A program made the translations under genes and the position numbers. A DNA stretch of 64,000 nucleotides, from the NCBI GenBank assembly GCA_029259695.1, contig JAJDEQ010000102.1:37223-101222 (forward strand), written 5' to 3'. The notes under the pieces were generated by a model. That model had not been told where the DNA came from. It was given only the letters and a program-made list of their open reading frames with translations, and did no database searches. Below are positions 34,371-43,124 of this stretch, piece after piece (within the stretch, counting starts at the first letter, position 1; each line of letters starts with the position of its first letter). This stretch comes from Planctomycetota bacterium. Lineage in GTDB: Bacteria > Planctomycetota > B15-G4.

Positions 34371-35816
34371 ATGAGAACGCACCACAGCCTGTTGCTCGCC
34401 GGCGTCCTGCTGGCACCCGCCCTGGCGCTCCACGACGAGCCGTCCGCGCCCGACGACGACACCCGTATCCGCTCCCTGGCCCACGGCATCCGCCAGGGCG
34501 CGAGCGCCATCGACGACGACCTGGTCTGGACCACCGCGGTGACGCCCAAGCCCCTGAGCGCGCACGTTCATCGCGGCCTGGGTTGGCTGCTCGCCCAGCA
34601 GCACGAGAGCGGCGGGTGGGGCCAGGGCGAGGAGTCGGCGTCGATGGGCGGCGGCGTCGGCGACCGGGCGAATGTGGGCGACACCTGCGCGGCGGCCCTG
34701 GCCCTCGTGCGCGCCGGCAGCACGCCGACCGAGGGGCCCCACGCCGCGGCACTGCGCGCCGCACTCGACTTCGTGTGCACCGAGGTCGAGGCCTCGCCCC
34801 CGAACTCGCTGCTGGTGACGAGCGTGACCGGCACGCGCCTGCAGTCCAAGATCGGCACCTACGTCGACACCTTCCTGGCCTCGCTGCTGCTGTCCGAGGT
34901 GCGGCGGGACATGCCCGCGGACGAGAGCGGGGCCCGCGTGGCCCGTGCGCTGCGCACGGTGTTGGACAAGATCGAGCGGCACCAACGGGACGACGGCACC
35001 TGGGATGATCGCGGCTGGGCGCCGGTGTTGTCCCAGTCCCTGGCGTCCAAGGGCATGAACCGCGCCGTGCAGGCGGGCGAACGGGTGGACCTCGACGTGC
35101 TGGGCCGATCCGAGGACTACGCGCGCAAGCAGTACGCGGGTGGCGGCCTGGAGGCGGGCGAAGGTGCCGCCGGCGTGGCGCTGTACTCGGCGTCCTCCAC
35201 CGCGAGCAGCATGCAGGACAGCGCGAACAGCGACGTCCTGCGTGAAGCGGAGCTGCGCGTGCGCCTTGCCGGAGCCGACTCGCCCAAGGAGCAGAAGGCA
35301 CTGAAGCTGGAGCTGGACGGCATCGCCGACGCACGTGAGAAGAACGCCGAAGTGCAGGCCGCCATGGTGGGTCGTCTGGACGACGAGCAGTTCCTCTCGG
35401 GCTTCGGCAGCAACGGGGGTGAGGAGTTCCTCAGCTACATGAACATCGGGGAGAGCCTGGTCGTGCAGGGCGGCAACGAGTGGCTCGCCTGGGACGAGAA
35501 GATCAGCGCCAACCTCGACCGCATCCAGAATCAGGACGGGAGCTGGAGCGGCCACCACTGCATCACCGGCCGCACGTTCTGCACGTCGATGGCGCTGATG
35601 GTGCTGATGGCCGACCGCACGCCGGTGCCCGTGCCGCAGGGCGAGGAAGCCGACGACGAGCCGCGTGTCGACGGGCAGCCGTCCGTGCCCGAGCAGCAGC
35701 CGGCCGACGGCGACGAGCCGGCCGATGGCGACGAGCCGGCCGGTGACGACGAGACGGTCGGTGACGACGAGACGGTCGACGTGGCGGACGCGGGTCCGCG
35801 CGGTTGCAGGCGGTGA
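34371..35816 (+). CDS. Secreted squalene-cyclase-repeat (alpha/alpha toroid) protein 1
   Basis: 481 residues: signal peptide (1-20), then alpha/alpha-barrel repeats of the prenyltransferase/squalene-oxidase type (HVHRGLGWLLAQQHESGGWG, IERHQRDDGTWDDRGWAP, LDRIQNQDGSWSGHHC). The QxxxGGW/QxxDGSW motifs are structural; the terpene-cyclase DXDD is absent, so it is not a hopene synthase. A central insertion (about 225-360) is charged and alanine-rich. The C-terminal 60 residues are an acidic Pro/Asp/Glu tail with tandem DGDEPA and DDETV units. The TGA overlaps the GTG of the next gene. Confidence 0.82.
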   Translation: MRTHHSLLLAGVLLAPALALHDEPSAPDDDTRIRSLAHGIRQGASAIDDDLVWTTAVTPKPLSAHVHRGLGWLLAQQHESGGWGQGEESASMGGGVGDRANVGDTCAAALALVRAGSTPTEGPHAAALRAALDFVCTEVEASPPNSLLVTSVTGTRLQSKIGTYVDTFLASLLLSEVRRDMPADESGARVARALRTVLDKIERHQRDDGTWDDRGWAPVLSQSLASKGMNRAVQAGERVDLDVLGRSEDYARKQYAGGGLEAGEGAAGVALYSASSTASSMQDSANSDVLREAELRVRLAGADSPKEQKALKLELDGIADAREKNAEVQAAMVGRLDDEQFLSGFGSNGGEEFLSYMNIGESLVVQGGNEWLAWDEKISANLDRIQNQDGSWSGHHCITGRTFCTSMALMVLMADRTPVPVPQGEEADDEPRVDGQPSVPEQQPADGDEPADGDEPAGDDETVGDDETVDVADAGPRGCRR

Positions 35817-37312
35817 GCCGGCTCGGTCGTCTCGCGCTCGTCCTGGGCGTTGCCCTGCAGACGGCGAGCGCACCCGGTGACGAGACCGGGTCCGAGCCCG
35901 CCGCGTGCCGAGTGCCCGCGGCGGGCTCGGGTGCGTCGCTCTCCGTCGAAGACCTCGGGCGGGATCTCGATGGCGACTTCGACCGGGACTTCGGACGGGA
36001 CCTGGACAGGTCCATTGCGCGGGCCACGCGTTTCCTGGTGCAGGCCCAGGACGACGACGGCGCCTGGCGTTCGAGCACCTACGGTGCGTTGTCCGACGGG
36101 CCCTCGCTGACACCCCTGGTGGCCAAGGCGGTGCTTTTCGCCCCCGACGTCCCCGGCTCGGAGCACGCGCGCCGGCAGGTCCGGCACTACCTGGCCACGC
36201 TCGGCGCGGACGAGCGGGGCGTGGTCGACCCCGGTTCGCTGCGACTGAACTACCCGGTCTACACCGCCGCGCTCACGCTGATCGCCCTTGCGGGTCGCGA
36301 CGACGAGCCGGCGCGGGCGGCCTGCGCCGCCTGGGTCGAACTGCTGCGCGCCCACCAGCTCGGCGAGGTGCTGGGCTGGTCGCCGGGCGACCTGGCCTAC
36401 GGCGGCTGGGGCTACGCGCCGCAGCCCCTGGAGCGACGTCATCACGACCCGCTGCACGGCCCGCCCTTCGACGCTGATCTCTCCTCCACGCTCATGGCCG
36501 TGGGTGCCCTGCGGCTGGCCGGCGCGGCCGTCGACGACCCCGCCATCGAGCGGGCGCTGGTGTTCGTGCAGCGTTGCCAGAACGTGGCTCCCGACGGTTC
36601 GACCGCGGCGCCCCTGCTCGACGGCGGCTTCTGCATGACGCCCACCAACGCGCTGCAGAACAAGGCCGGCGTGGCCGGCGTCGACCCGGACGGCACGACG
36701 CGCCATCGCTCCTACGGCAGCATGACCGCCGACGGCTTGCGCGCGCTGCTGCGCTGCGGCCTGGCGCCCGATCACCCGCGAGTCGTCGCCGCTCGCCGTT
36801 GGTTGGAGCGTCACTTCCGCGCCGACCGGCACCCCGGTCCGTTCCCGCCCGAGCGCGTGATCGAGTCCCGCAGCGCGTTCTACTACTGGTGCTGGTCGTT
36901 CGCCCACGCCATGCGCGCCCTCGGGCTGCGCACGTTGCCCGCCGGGCACGCCGCGCCGGCCGGACCGGACGTCGTCCAGGGCGGGCCGTGGGCTGCTCAC
37001 CTGGCTCGCGAACTGCTGCGGCGCCAGGCGCCCGACGGCAGCTTCCGCAACCCGTCCACGATGATGAAGGAAGACGACCCGCTGGTGGCCACGCCGCTGG
37101 CCCTGGCGGCGCTGGTGCTCTGCCGCTGGCACCTGCCGAGCGCACGATCGGGCGGCTGCCCCCTGGGCGAGAGCGCCGCGCGTGAGAGCGTGAGAGCGCG
37201 CCCGACGAACACTACACTGCCGCCATGTCCGCTGCGACCGACACGATCCTGCGCGACCGCTTCCGGCTCGAGCGCCTCTACCCGCTGCAGCAGCAGATCG
37301 TCGCGCGGGTGA
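35813..37312 (+). CDS. Secreted squalene-cyclase-repeat (alpha/alpha toroid) protein 2
   Basis: 499 residues from the GTG at 35813 that overlaps the preceding stop (GTGA); a TTG three codons earlier is possible. Signal peptide (LGRLALVLGVALQTASA), then alpha/alpha-toroid repeats: ATRFLVQAQDDDGAWRSS, GGWGYAP, LARELLRRQAPDGSFRNPS. The first units contain the typical QxxxGxW-like elements. The two toroid proteins likely act as a pair outside the cytoplasm. The frame runs 88 bp into recQ; the conserved fold ends about 70 residues before the stop, so the tail may be an extension with no function or the original stop was lost. Confidence 0.78.
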   Translation: MSRLGRLALVLGVALQTASAPGDETGSEPAACRVPAAGSGASLSVEDLGRDLDGDFDRDFGRDLDRSIARATRFLVQAQDDDGAWRSSTYGALSDGPSLTPLVAKAVLFAPDVPGSEHARRQVRHYLATLGADERGVVDPGSLRLNYPVYTAALTLIALAGRDDEPARAACAAWVELLRAHQLGEVLGWSPGDLAYGGWGYAPQPLERRHHDPLHGPPFDADLSSTLMAVGALRLAGAAVDDPAIERALVFVQRCQNVAPDGSTAAPLLDGGFCMTPTNALQNKAGVAGVDPDGTTRHRSYGSMTADGLRALLRCGLAPDHPRVVAARRWLERHFRADRHPGPFPPERVIESRSAFYYWCWSFAHAMRALGLRTLPAGHAAPAGPDVVQGGPWAAHLARELLRRQAPDGSFRNPSTMMKEDDPLVATPLALAALVLCRWHLPSARSGGCPLGESAARESVRARPTNTTLPPCPLRPTRSCATASGSSASTRCSSRSSRG

Positions 37313-38649
37313 TGGACGGCGGGGACGCGCTCGTGGTCATGCCCACCGGTTCGGGCAAGAGCCTCTGCTACCAGTTGCCCGCGCTGGCTCTGCCGGTCCC
37401 CGGTGTGACCCTGGTCTTCAGTCCGCTGATCGCGTTGATGGAGGATCAGGTCTCGGCCCTCAAGGGCAAGGGCATCGCCGCCGAGTTCATCAACAGCACC
37501 CTCGATCGGGCCGAGCGGGAGCGACGCTACAAGCGGCTCGGGGCGGGCGAGTACGACCTGATCTACGCCACGCCCGAACGCATGCACAAGCCACCCTTCG
37601 TGGAGGCGCTCGAGCGCGTGCCGGGCGGAGTGAAGCTGCTGGCCATCGACGAGTGCCACTGCATCACCAAGTGGGGTCATGACTTCCGGCCCGCCTATCA
37701 GCGCGTGGGGGAGTTTCGCCGGCAGGTCGGCAGCCCGGTGACGATCGCCCTCACGGCCACCGCCACGCCGGAGGTGCGCGCGGACGTGCGCACCACGCTG
37801 GGGCTCGACGACGACGCCATGCCGCTGTTCGCCACCGGCATCGACCGGCCCAACCTCGAGCTGCGCGTGCAGTCGGTCTGGGACGACGACGAGAAGCTGC
37901 AACACATCCGCCGCGTGGCCGGCGAGCGCCCGGGGACGGGCATCGTCTACTTCGCCCTGATCAAGCACCTCGATCGGTTCGCGACACGGCTGCGCAACGA
38001 GGGTTGGCCGGGAGAACTGCTGGTCTACCACGGCAAGCTCGAGCCCAAGCGCAAGAAGCGCGTCTACGATCGCTTCATCGAGGCGAGGCCCGACGAACGT
38101 CTGCTGCTGCTGGCCACCAACGCGTTCGGCATGGGCGTGGACAAGCCCGACATCCGTTTCATCGCGCACGCCGAGGTGCCGGGGTCGGTGGAGGCCTATT
38201 ACCAGGAGGTGGGCCGTGCGGGCCGGGACGGAGCGCCGTCCACCTGTGCGCTGCTCTACGCCGAGGACGACCTGGCCATCCAGCAGCAGTTCGTGGAGTG
38301 GATGAACCCGTCCCGGGACCTGCTGATCCGCGCCGCCCATGTGCTGGAGGATCGTCAACTCACCGACCTCACCGTGGACGACCTGCGCGCAGAGATCATC
38401 CACCGCGATCGCGGTGACCGGCGAGCCGAGGCGTGCCTGACCACGCTCGAGAAGCTGGGCGTGGTGGAGCCCAGCCCGGTGCGCGAACACTGGCGCTTCG
38501 TGCGCCCCCTGGACAAGCACGAGATCGACGCCGACGAACTGGCGGCCAAGCGCCAGCGCGACCTGACCCGGCTGCTGGACGTAGTGCACCTGATCCAGTG
38601 CGACGACGTCCCGGCCTACCTGCGCGACTACTTCCAGCTCGACGGCTGA
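37225..38649 (+). CDS. recQ: RecQ-family ATP-dependent DNA helicase
   Basis: 474-residue SF2 helicase that unwinds DNA 3'-to-5' in recombination and repair. Motif I is MPTGSGKSLCYQ, motif II DECHCITKWGHDFRP, motif III LTATATPEVRADV, motif V-VI region ATNAFGMGVDKPDIRFIAHAEVPGSVEAYYQEVGRAGRDGAPS. The RQC part (about 355-474) is short: no four-cysteine zinc cluster is visible, only CALLYAEDDL, and no HRDC domain, so it is a minimal RecQ. Its 5' end overlaps the toroid-protein frame by 88 bp. It is followed after 74 bp by ligD, consistent with a repair neighbourhood. Confidence 0.93.
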   Translation: MSAATDTILRDRFRLERLYPLQQQIVARVMDGGDALVVMPTGSGKSLCYQLPALALPVPGVTLVFSPLIALMEDQVSALKGKGIAAEFINSTLDRAERERRYKRLGAGEYDLIYATPERMHKPPFVEALERVPGGVKLLAIDECHCITKWGHDFRPAYQRVGEFRRQVGSPVTIALTATATPEVRADVRTTLGLDDDAMPLFATGIDRPNLELRVQSVWDDDEKLQHIRRVAGERPGTGIVYFALIKHLDRFATRLRNEGWPGELLVYHGKLEPKRKKRVYDRFIEARPDERLLLLATNAFGMGVDKPDIRFIAHAEVPGSVEAYYQEVGRAGRDGAPSTCALLYAEDDLAIQQQFVEWMNPSRDLLIRAAHVLEDRQLTDLTVDDLRAEIIHRDRGDRRAEACLTTLEKLGVVEPSPVREHWRFVRPLDKHEIDADELAAKRQRDLTRLLDVVHLIQCDDVPAYLRDYFQLDG

Positions 38650-38723
38650 TCGGCCGGAGGCCGCCGGCGCCTTCTTCGGCCGCGGTCGTTGCCGCCGTCC
38701 CGGCTCCGTGCTTCCATGGAGCG

Positions 38724-40826
38724 ATGGGCAAGTCGCTCGACGACTACCAACGCAAGCGCGACTTCACGACCACGCCCGAGCCGCCGGCCCGGCGCGCGGA
38801 CGAGCCGGGTGCCGGCCGCCGGCCGGTGTTCGTGGTGCACCGCCACGAGGCCAGCCGGCTGCACTACGACCTGCGGCTCGAGATGGACGGCGTGTTGCGC
38901 TCGTGGGCCGTGCCCAAGGGCTTCTCCTACGACCCGGCCGACAAGCACCTCGCCGTGCGCACCGAGGACCACCCGCTGGAGTACGAGCACTTCGACGGCG
39001 TGATCCCCGTCGGACAGTACGGCGCCGGTTCCATGACCATCTGGGACCGTGGGCGTTACGAGGTGTTGATCGCCGAGGACGGCCCGCAAGCCGTCGAGCA
39101 GGGCGAACTCAAGCTCGTGTTGCACGGGCGCAAGCTGCGCGGCGAATGGCACATGGTGCGCACGCGCGGCGAGGACGATCACTGGTTGCTGTTCAAGAGC
39201 AAGGACCACTACGCCGGCGTGGGCCGCGACAGCGCGCTGGGCATCGACCTGGCCGGCGCGCCCGAACGACCGTTGCCCCGCACCGTGCGGCGCATGCACG
39301 CGGCCCGGGAGACCACGCCGTTCAGCGATTCCGACTGGGCCTTCGAGGTGGAGTTCGCCGGGCTGCGCGTGCTTGCCGAGAAGCAGGGCGAGCGCGTGCG
39401 CTGGCGCGGGTTCGGCCGGCGGCTGCCGCAGCTCGAGGCGGCCCTGGGCACGCTGCGCGCCGAGACCGCCCTGGTGGACGGCGTGCTCGTCGCCCTCGAC
39501 CCGGGCGGGCGTCCCTCCCGTGCGTGCCTCGACGCCCTGCTGGCAGGCCGCGGCCCGGCCGATGACGGGGCGCTCTGCCTGTACGTCTTCGACTGTCTCT
39601 ACTACGACGAGTTCGACCTGCGCCCCTTGCCGCTGATCGACCGCAAGTCGGCTCTGCGCGCGATCCTGCCGCTGGAGGGTGACGCTGCGCGTCGGCTGCT
39701 GTACGTCGATCACGTGCCGGCGGACGGAGAGGAACTGGCGCTGGTCGCCGCCGAGGCGGCGCTCCCGGGGCTGGTGGCCAAGCGCCTCGCCAGTGCCTAC
39801 GCAGCGGGGCCCTCGGAGGACTGGGCGCGGATCGGCTTCGAGGGCACCAGCGCGCCTCCCGAAGACGATCGCTCGCGCCCGTTGAAGGACGTGTTGCAGC
39901 AGTCGCGGCCCGCCGCGGCGCGCGCTCCGGGAGCCCGCTCCCGCGTGCGTTACACGAACCTGGAGAAGGTCTTCTGGCCCGCCGAGGGTTTCACCAAGGG
40001 CGACCTGCTGGGTTGGTACGAACGGGTGGCCGACGTGCTGCTGCCCTACTTGCGTGAGCGGCCTGTGCACATGAACCGCTTCCCCGACGGCATCGAGGGC
40101 AAGTCCTTCTATCAACGCCACGCCACCGAGACGACGGCTGACTGGCTCACGACCGAACTGATCGACAGCGAGAGCAAGGGCGAGCCCCAGCGCTACATCA
40201 TATGCAACGACCGGGACACGCTGCTGTACCTGGCCAACCAGGGCAGCATCGACCTGCACCCGTGGATGTCGCGGCGCGGCACTCCCGAGTCGCCCGACTG
40301 GGCGGTGATCGACATCGACCCCAAGACCGCGCCGTTCGCCGACGTGATCGCCGTGGCCGGCGCGGTGGGGCGCGTGCTCGAGGCGATCGGCCTGCGTGCC
40401 TGCCTCAAGACCTCGGGCAAGACCGGGCTGCACGTCTTCATCCCGCTGGAGCCGGGCTACGGCTACGAGCAGAGCCGCATGTTCTGCGAGGGCGTCGCCC
40501 GCGCCGTCGTGCGTGAACGACCCGACATCGCCACGGTGGAGCGCAACCCCAACCGCCGCGAGGGCAAGGTCTACGTGGACTTCCTGCAGAACGGGAAGGG
40601 CCAGACGGTCGTGCCACCCTACGTGCCGCGCCCCGTCCCCGGCGGGCAGGTGTCGGCGCCGCTGCACTGGGACGAGCTGGACGCGGGCCTGCACCCGTCG
40701 CGCTTCACGATCCAGACCGTCGGCGCACGCATCGAGCGCGACGGCGACCTGTTCGCCCCCGTGCTCGCCGACCCGCAGGACCTGCTCCCGGCCATCGAGC
40801 GGCTGGCGGCCTACGTGCGCGACTGA
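38724..40826 (+). CDS. ligD: LigD: phosphoesterase - degenerate ligase - polymerase
   Basis: 700-residue NHEJ end-processing enzyme in the order PE, ligase-like, POL. PE (about 1-180) keeps FVVHRHEASRLHYDLRL, TEDHPLEYEHFDG and WHMVRTRG. POL (about 420-700) keeps the metal-binding pair in WAVIDIDP, and NRFPDGIEGKSFYQRH. The middle domain (about 205-380) has lost ligase residues: motif I K in EIKWDGxR is E in FEVEFAGLRV, the motif III DGE is DGV (ALVDGVLVAL), motif IV is GLVAKR and motif V lacks its Lys (DWARIGF); the OB-fold is missing. It therefore cannot seal nicks. A separate ligase and Ku are encoded just downstream on the other strand. The 3' end overlaps the BRCT-MerR-TPR gene by 16 bp. 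Confidence 0.93.
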   Translation: MGKSLDDYQRKRDFTTTPEPPARRADEPGAGRRPVFVVHRHEASRLHYDLRLEMDGVLRSWAVPKGFSYDPADKHLAVRTEDHPLEYEHFDGVIPVGQYGAGSMTIWDRGRYEVLIAEDGPQAVEQGELKLVLHGRKLRGEWHMVRTRGEDDHWLLFKSKDHYAGVGRDSALGIDLAGAPERPLPRTVRRMHAARETTPFSDSDWAFEVEFAGLRVLAEKQGERVRWRGFGRRLPQLEAALGTLRAETALVDGVLVALDPGGRPSRACLDALLAGRGPADDGALCLYVFDCLYYDEFDLRPLPLIDRKSALRAILPLEGDAARRLLYVDHVPADGEELALVAAEAALPGLVAKRLASAYAAGPSEDWARIGFEGTSAPPEDDRSRPLKDVLQQSRPAAARAPGARSRVRYTNLEKVFWPAEGFTKGDLLGWYERVADVLLPYLRERPVHMNRFPDGIEGKSFYQRHATETTADWLTTELIDSESKGEPQRYIICNDRDTLLYLANQGSIDLHPWMSRRGTPESPDWAVIDIDPKTAPFADVIAVAGAVGRVLEAIGLRACLKTSGKTGLHVFIPLEPGYGYEQSRMFCEGVARAVVRERPDIATVERNPNRREGKVYVDFLQNGKGQTVVPPYVPRPVPGGQVSAPLHWDELDAGLHPSRFTIQTVGARIERDGDLFAPVLADPQDLLPAIERLAAYVRD

Positions 40827-42193
40827 GGGGCGTCGTCCGGCTCGGCCAGTCGGGCGCGCACGGCGTCGGCCCAGTCACTGTGGGAGTCGAGGGCCAGGTA
40901 GGCGCGCCAGTGCGTGCGGGCTTCGCGCAGCTCGCCGCGTTGAGCGAGCAGCTCCGCCAGGTTGACGTGGGCATCGGCGTAGTCCGGCACCAGCACGATG
41001 GCGCGCCGATAGCTGCGCATGGCCTCGTCGCCGTGTCCCAGGTCGGCGAGCACGTTGCCCAGGTTGTTCCAGGCCTCGACGTAGTCGGGCTCGAGGCGCG
41101 TGGCCAGGCTGAGCTGGTCCCGTGCCGCCGCGCGCTCACCCAGGGCGTAGAGCGTGTTGCCGAGGTTGAAGCAGATCTCGGCGTCCGGGTCGGCGAGCTC
41201 GGCGGCGCGCTGGTAGCAGGCGCGCGCCCGTTGCAGGTCGCCGTCACCCTCGGCGTGGATGCCGGCCTCGAACCACGTGTCGGGCGCGTCTTCGTCGGCG
41301 TTGTCCGGCAGCGGTTTCGCGTCGGCGGGGGCACGCAGATCGCCGAGGTGCAGGATCTTCCCGCGGTCGTGCGCCGCGTCGGTGACCGGTGGGGCGCCGG
41401 AAGGCGCTGCGGTCGGGTCGGGGGCGGGACCGTCGAAGCCGAGGCGCAACTGTCCGCTGGTCTCGGCCAGACGCCCATCGGGCAGGCGCACGCCGAGGGT
41501 CCCGGTGTCTTCGAGCAGGTCGAGCTGTCCCAGGGCCGGGTGGTCGCCGTCGAGCCAGGGCGCCGCCTGCTCCAGGCTCTTGCGGATGCGCGCGGGGGAC
41601 ACGCCGCTCTGCGACAGCCGCACCAGCACGCGCGCGCTGGCCACCTGACCGAAGTCGAACCAGCACAGCCGACCGGTGGTGCGCGCCGGCGTGACCAGCT
41701 TCGCCTTGACCCAGGCACGCACCCGGTGGCCGGGCACGTCGAGCATGCGCGCGAGTTGCGCGGTCGTGTACAGCCGTTGCAGCGCCGTCTGGTCTTCGGT
41801 CAGGCCGAGTCGCCCCAGGAAGTCGACCTCGCTGATGATCGAGAGCTTGCCGGCCCGCGCCAGTTCGCGACCGCGCCGCAGGTTCCCGGTCAGGCGACCG
41901 TCGTCGCCCAGGGGCGGGCCGCCGCGGCCCACGACCAGCAGATCGGTGTGTTCGCCCGGTGCGGACACGACCCGGCCGGCGCGTTGGCGCACGAGCGCCT
42001 CGGCCTCCTTGCGACTCATCGACGCGAGCCGGCCGGTGAAGGCCAGCTCGATGCCGTCGAGGATCGGCGCCGGCGGGTCCGGCGATCGGGGCGAGGCCGA
42101 CGGTCCGGACCGCGACGCGGGTGTGGACGGACTCGCCGCATGTTGCGTCTCGTGCGTCGGTCGCCCTTCGTGCGGAGCCATGGGCCCGTTCAT
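40811..42193 (-). CDS. BRCT - MerR-type HTH - TPR fusion protein
   Basis: 460 residues. Residues about 45-130 are a BRCT domain (IELAFTGRLASMSRKEAEALVRQRAGRVVSAP, TDLLVVG), 135-205 a MerR-like HTH with the start of a dimerisation helix (LYTTAQLARMLDVPGHRVRAWVKAKLV), then a variable linker, and 300-455 three to four TPRs (DAEICFNLGNTLYALGERAA, VEAWNNLGNVLADLGHGDEA, ADAHVNLAELLAQRGEL). BRCT binds phosphoproteins or DNA ends and MerR modules bind promoters, so it may be a regulator or adaptor tied to DNA repair. It is the third gene of the minus-strand set Ku, ligase, this protein, eight bp after the ligase stop; its 3' end overlaps ligD. I know no characterised homologue. Confidence 0.82.
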   Translation of the reverse strand: MNGPMAPHEGRPTHETQHAASPSTPASRSGPSASPRSPDPPAPILDGIELAFTGRLASMSRKEAEALVRQRAGRVVSAPGEHTDLLVVGRGGPPLGDDGRLTGNLRRGRELARAGKLSIISEVDFLGRLGLTEDQTALQRLYTTAQLARMLDVPGHRVRAWVKAKLVTPARTTGRLCWFDFGQVASARVLVRLSQSGVSPARIRKSLEQAAPWLDGDHPALGQLDLLEDTGTLGVRLPDGRLAETSGQLRLGFDGPAPDPTAAPSGAPPVTDAAHDRGKILHLGDLRAPADAKPLPDNADEDAPDTWFEAGIHAEGDGDLQRARACYQRAAELADPDAEICFNLGNTLYALGERAAARDQLSLATRLEPDYVEAWNNLGNVLADLGHGDEAMRSYRRAIVLVPDYADAHVNLAELLAQRGELREARTHWRAYLALDSHSDWADAVRARLAEPDDAPQSRT

Positions 42194-42200
42194 CCCGGTG

Positions 42201-43124
42201 TCAGTCGTCGTCGATGAGTGCGACGAAGACCGGTGCGCGCAGCATGCCCGTCTTCGTGCGCTCGGTGAAGCTTACGGTGCAGAACAGTCCGGGCTCAACC
42301 CAGTGCGCCGGCTCGCTGCACGGGACCAGCGGTTCGCTGCGCGGCCGGGACTCGAGTCGCCGCAGCAGATCGTCACGCAGCTTCGTGCCCAGGCCGCTGC
42401 CCACGCGCCCTACGTAGGTCAGGGCGCCCTGGAGGTCCGGCGCGGCCAGGGCCAGGCTGCGCAGGTCGCCGTCCTCGGCCAGGTAGCCCAGGATCACGCA
42501 CTGGATCTCCTGCCGTGCCTTGAACTTGATCCAGGCGTCGGTGCGCTTGCCCGGTTGGTAGGGGCTCGCCAGGCGCTTGGCGACGACGCCTTCCATGCCC
42601 CGTTCGACGGTCTGCGCGAAGAGCTCCGTGCCCGCGCCGTGCACGCCGTCCGACAGCACGAGGTGTTCGTCCTGCACGGGCTCCAGCAACGTCGCGAGTC
42701 GTTCGCGGCGTGCGGCCAGGGGCTCGCCCATGATCGAGGCGAAGCCCGCGTACAACACGTCGAACACGACGTACGTCACCGGCAGGGTCGCGGCCAGGTG
42801 CGCGATGCGGTGGGGGTCGCGCGCCTGCTCGCGCGAGAGCGCCGAGGAGAAGTCCGGTCGTCCGTCGGCGAGCACCACGAGTTCGCCGTCCAGCAGCGTG
42901 CCGGTCGGGACCTGCTCCAGGAACGCCAGCTCCGGGTAGCGCGGCGTCATCTCCCGGTCGCGCCGGCTGCGCAGCCGCCAGCCGTCGTCGTCGACGAAGG
43001 CCAGGCAGCGCAGGCCGTCCCACTTGATCTCGTACAGGTGTTCGTCCGAGTCGAACGGACGGCCCAGCGTGGCCAGCATGGGCGGCACGAAGTCGGGGAG
43101 GGACGTGCTCCCGCCGGGGGTCAC
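42201..43124 (-). CDS. ATP-dependent DNA ligase (stand-alone, NHEJ-type)
   Basis: 307-residue nick-sealing ligase: adenylation domain plus OB-fold. Motif I is YEIKWDGLRCLAF with the adenylated lysine, motif III LLDGELVVLADGRPDF, motif IIIa TYVVFDVLYAG, motif IV MEGVVAKRLASPY and motif V DAWIKFKARQ, all intact. The length equals that of a single LigD ligase domain, so it probably supplies the activity lost in the neighbouring ligD. It starts at GTG (43124) overlapping the Ku stop by four bases (GTGA); the longer frame upstream is out-of-frame antisense-like sequence of Ku. Ku, ligase and BRCT-MerR-TPR appear to form one operon. Confidence 0.93.
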   Translation of the reverse strand: MTPGGSTSLPDFVPPMLATLGRPFDSDEHLYEIKWDGLRCLAFVDDDGWRLRSRRDREMTPRYPELAFLEQVPTGTLLDGELVVLADGRPDFSSALSREQARDPHRIAHLAATLPVTYVVFDVLYAGFASIMGEPLAARRERLATLLEPVQDEHLVLSDGVHGAGTELFAQTVERGMEGVVAKRLASPYQPGKRTDAWIKFKARQEIQCVILGYLAEDGDLRSLALAAPDLQGALTYVGRVGSGLGTKLRDDLLRRLESRPRSEPLVPCSEPAHWVEPGLFCTVSFTERTKTGMLRAPVFVALIDDD

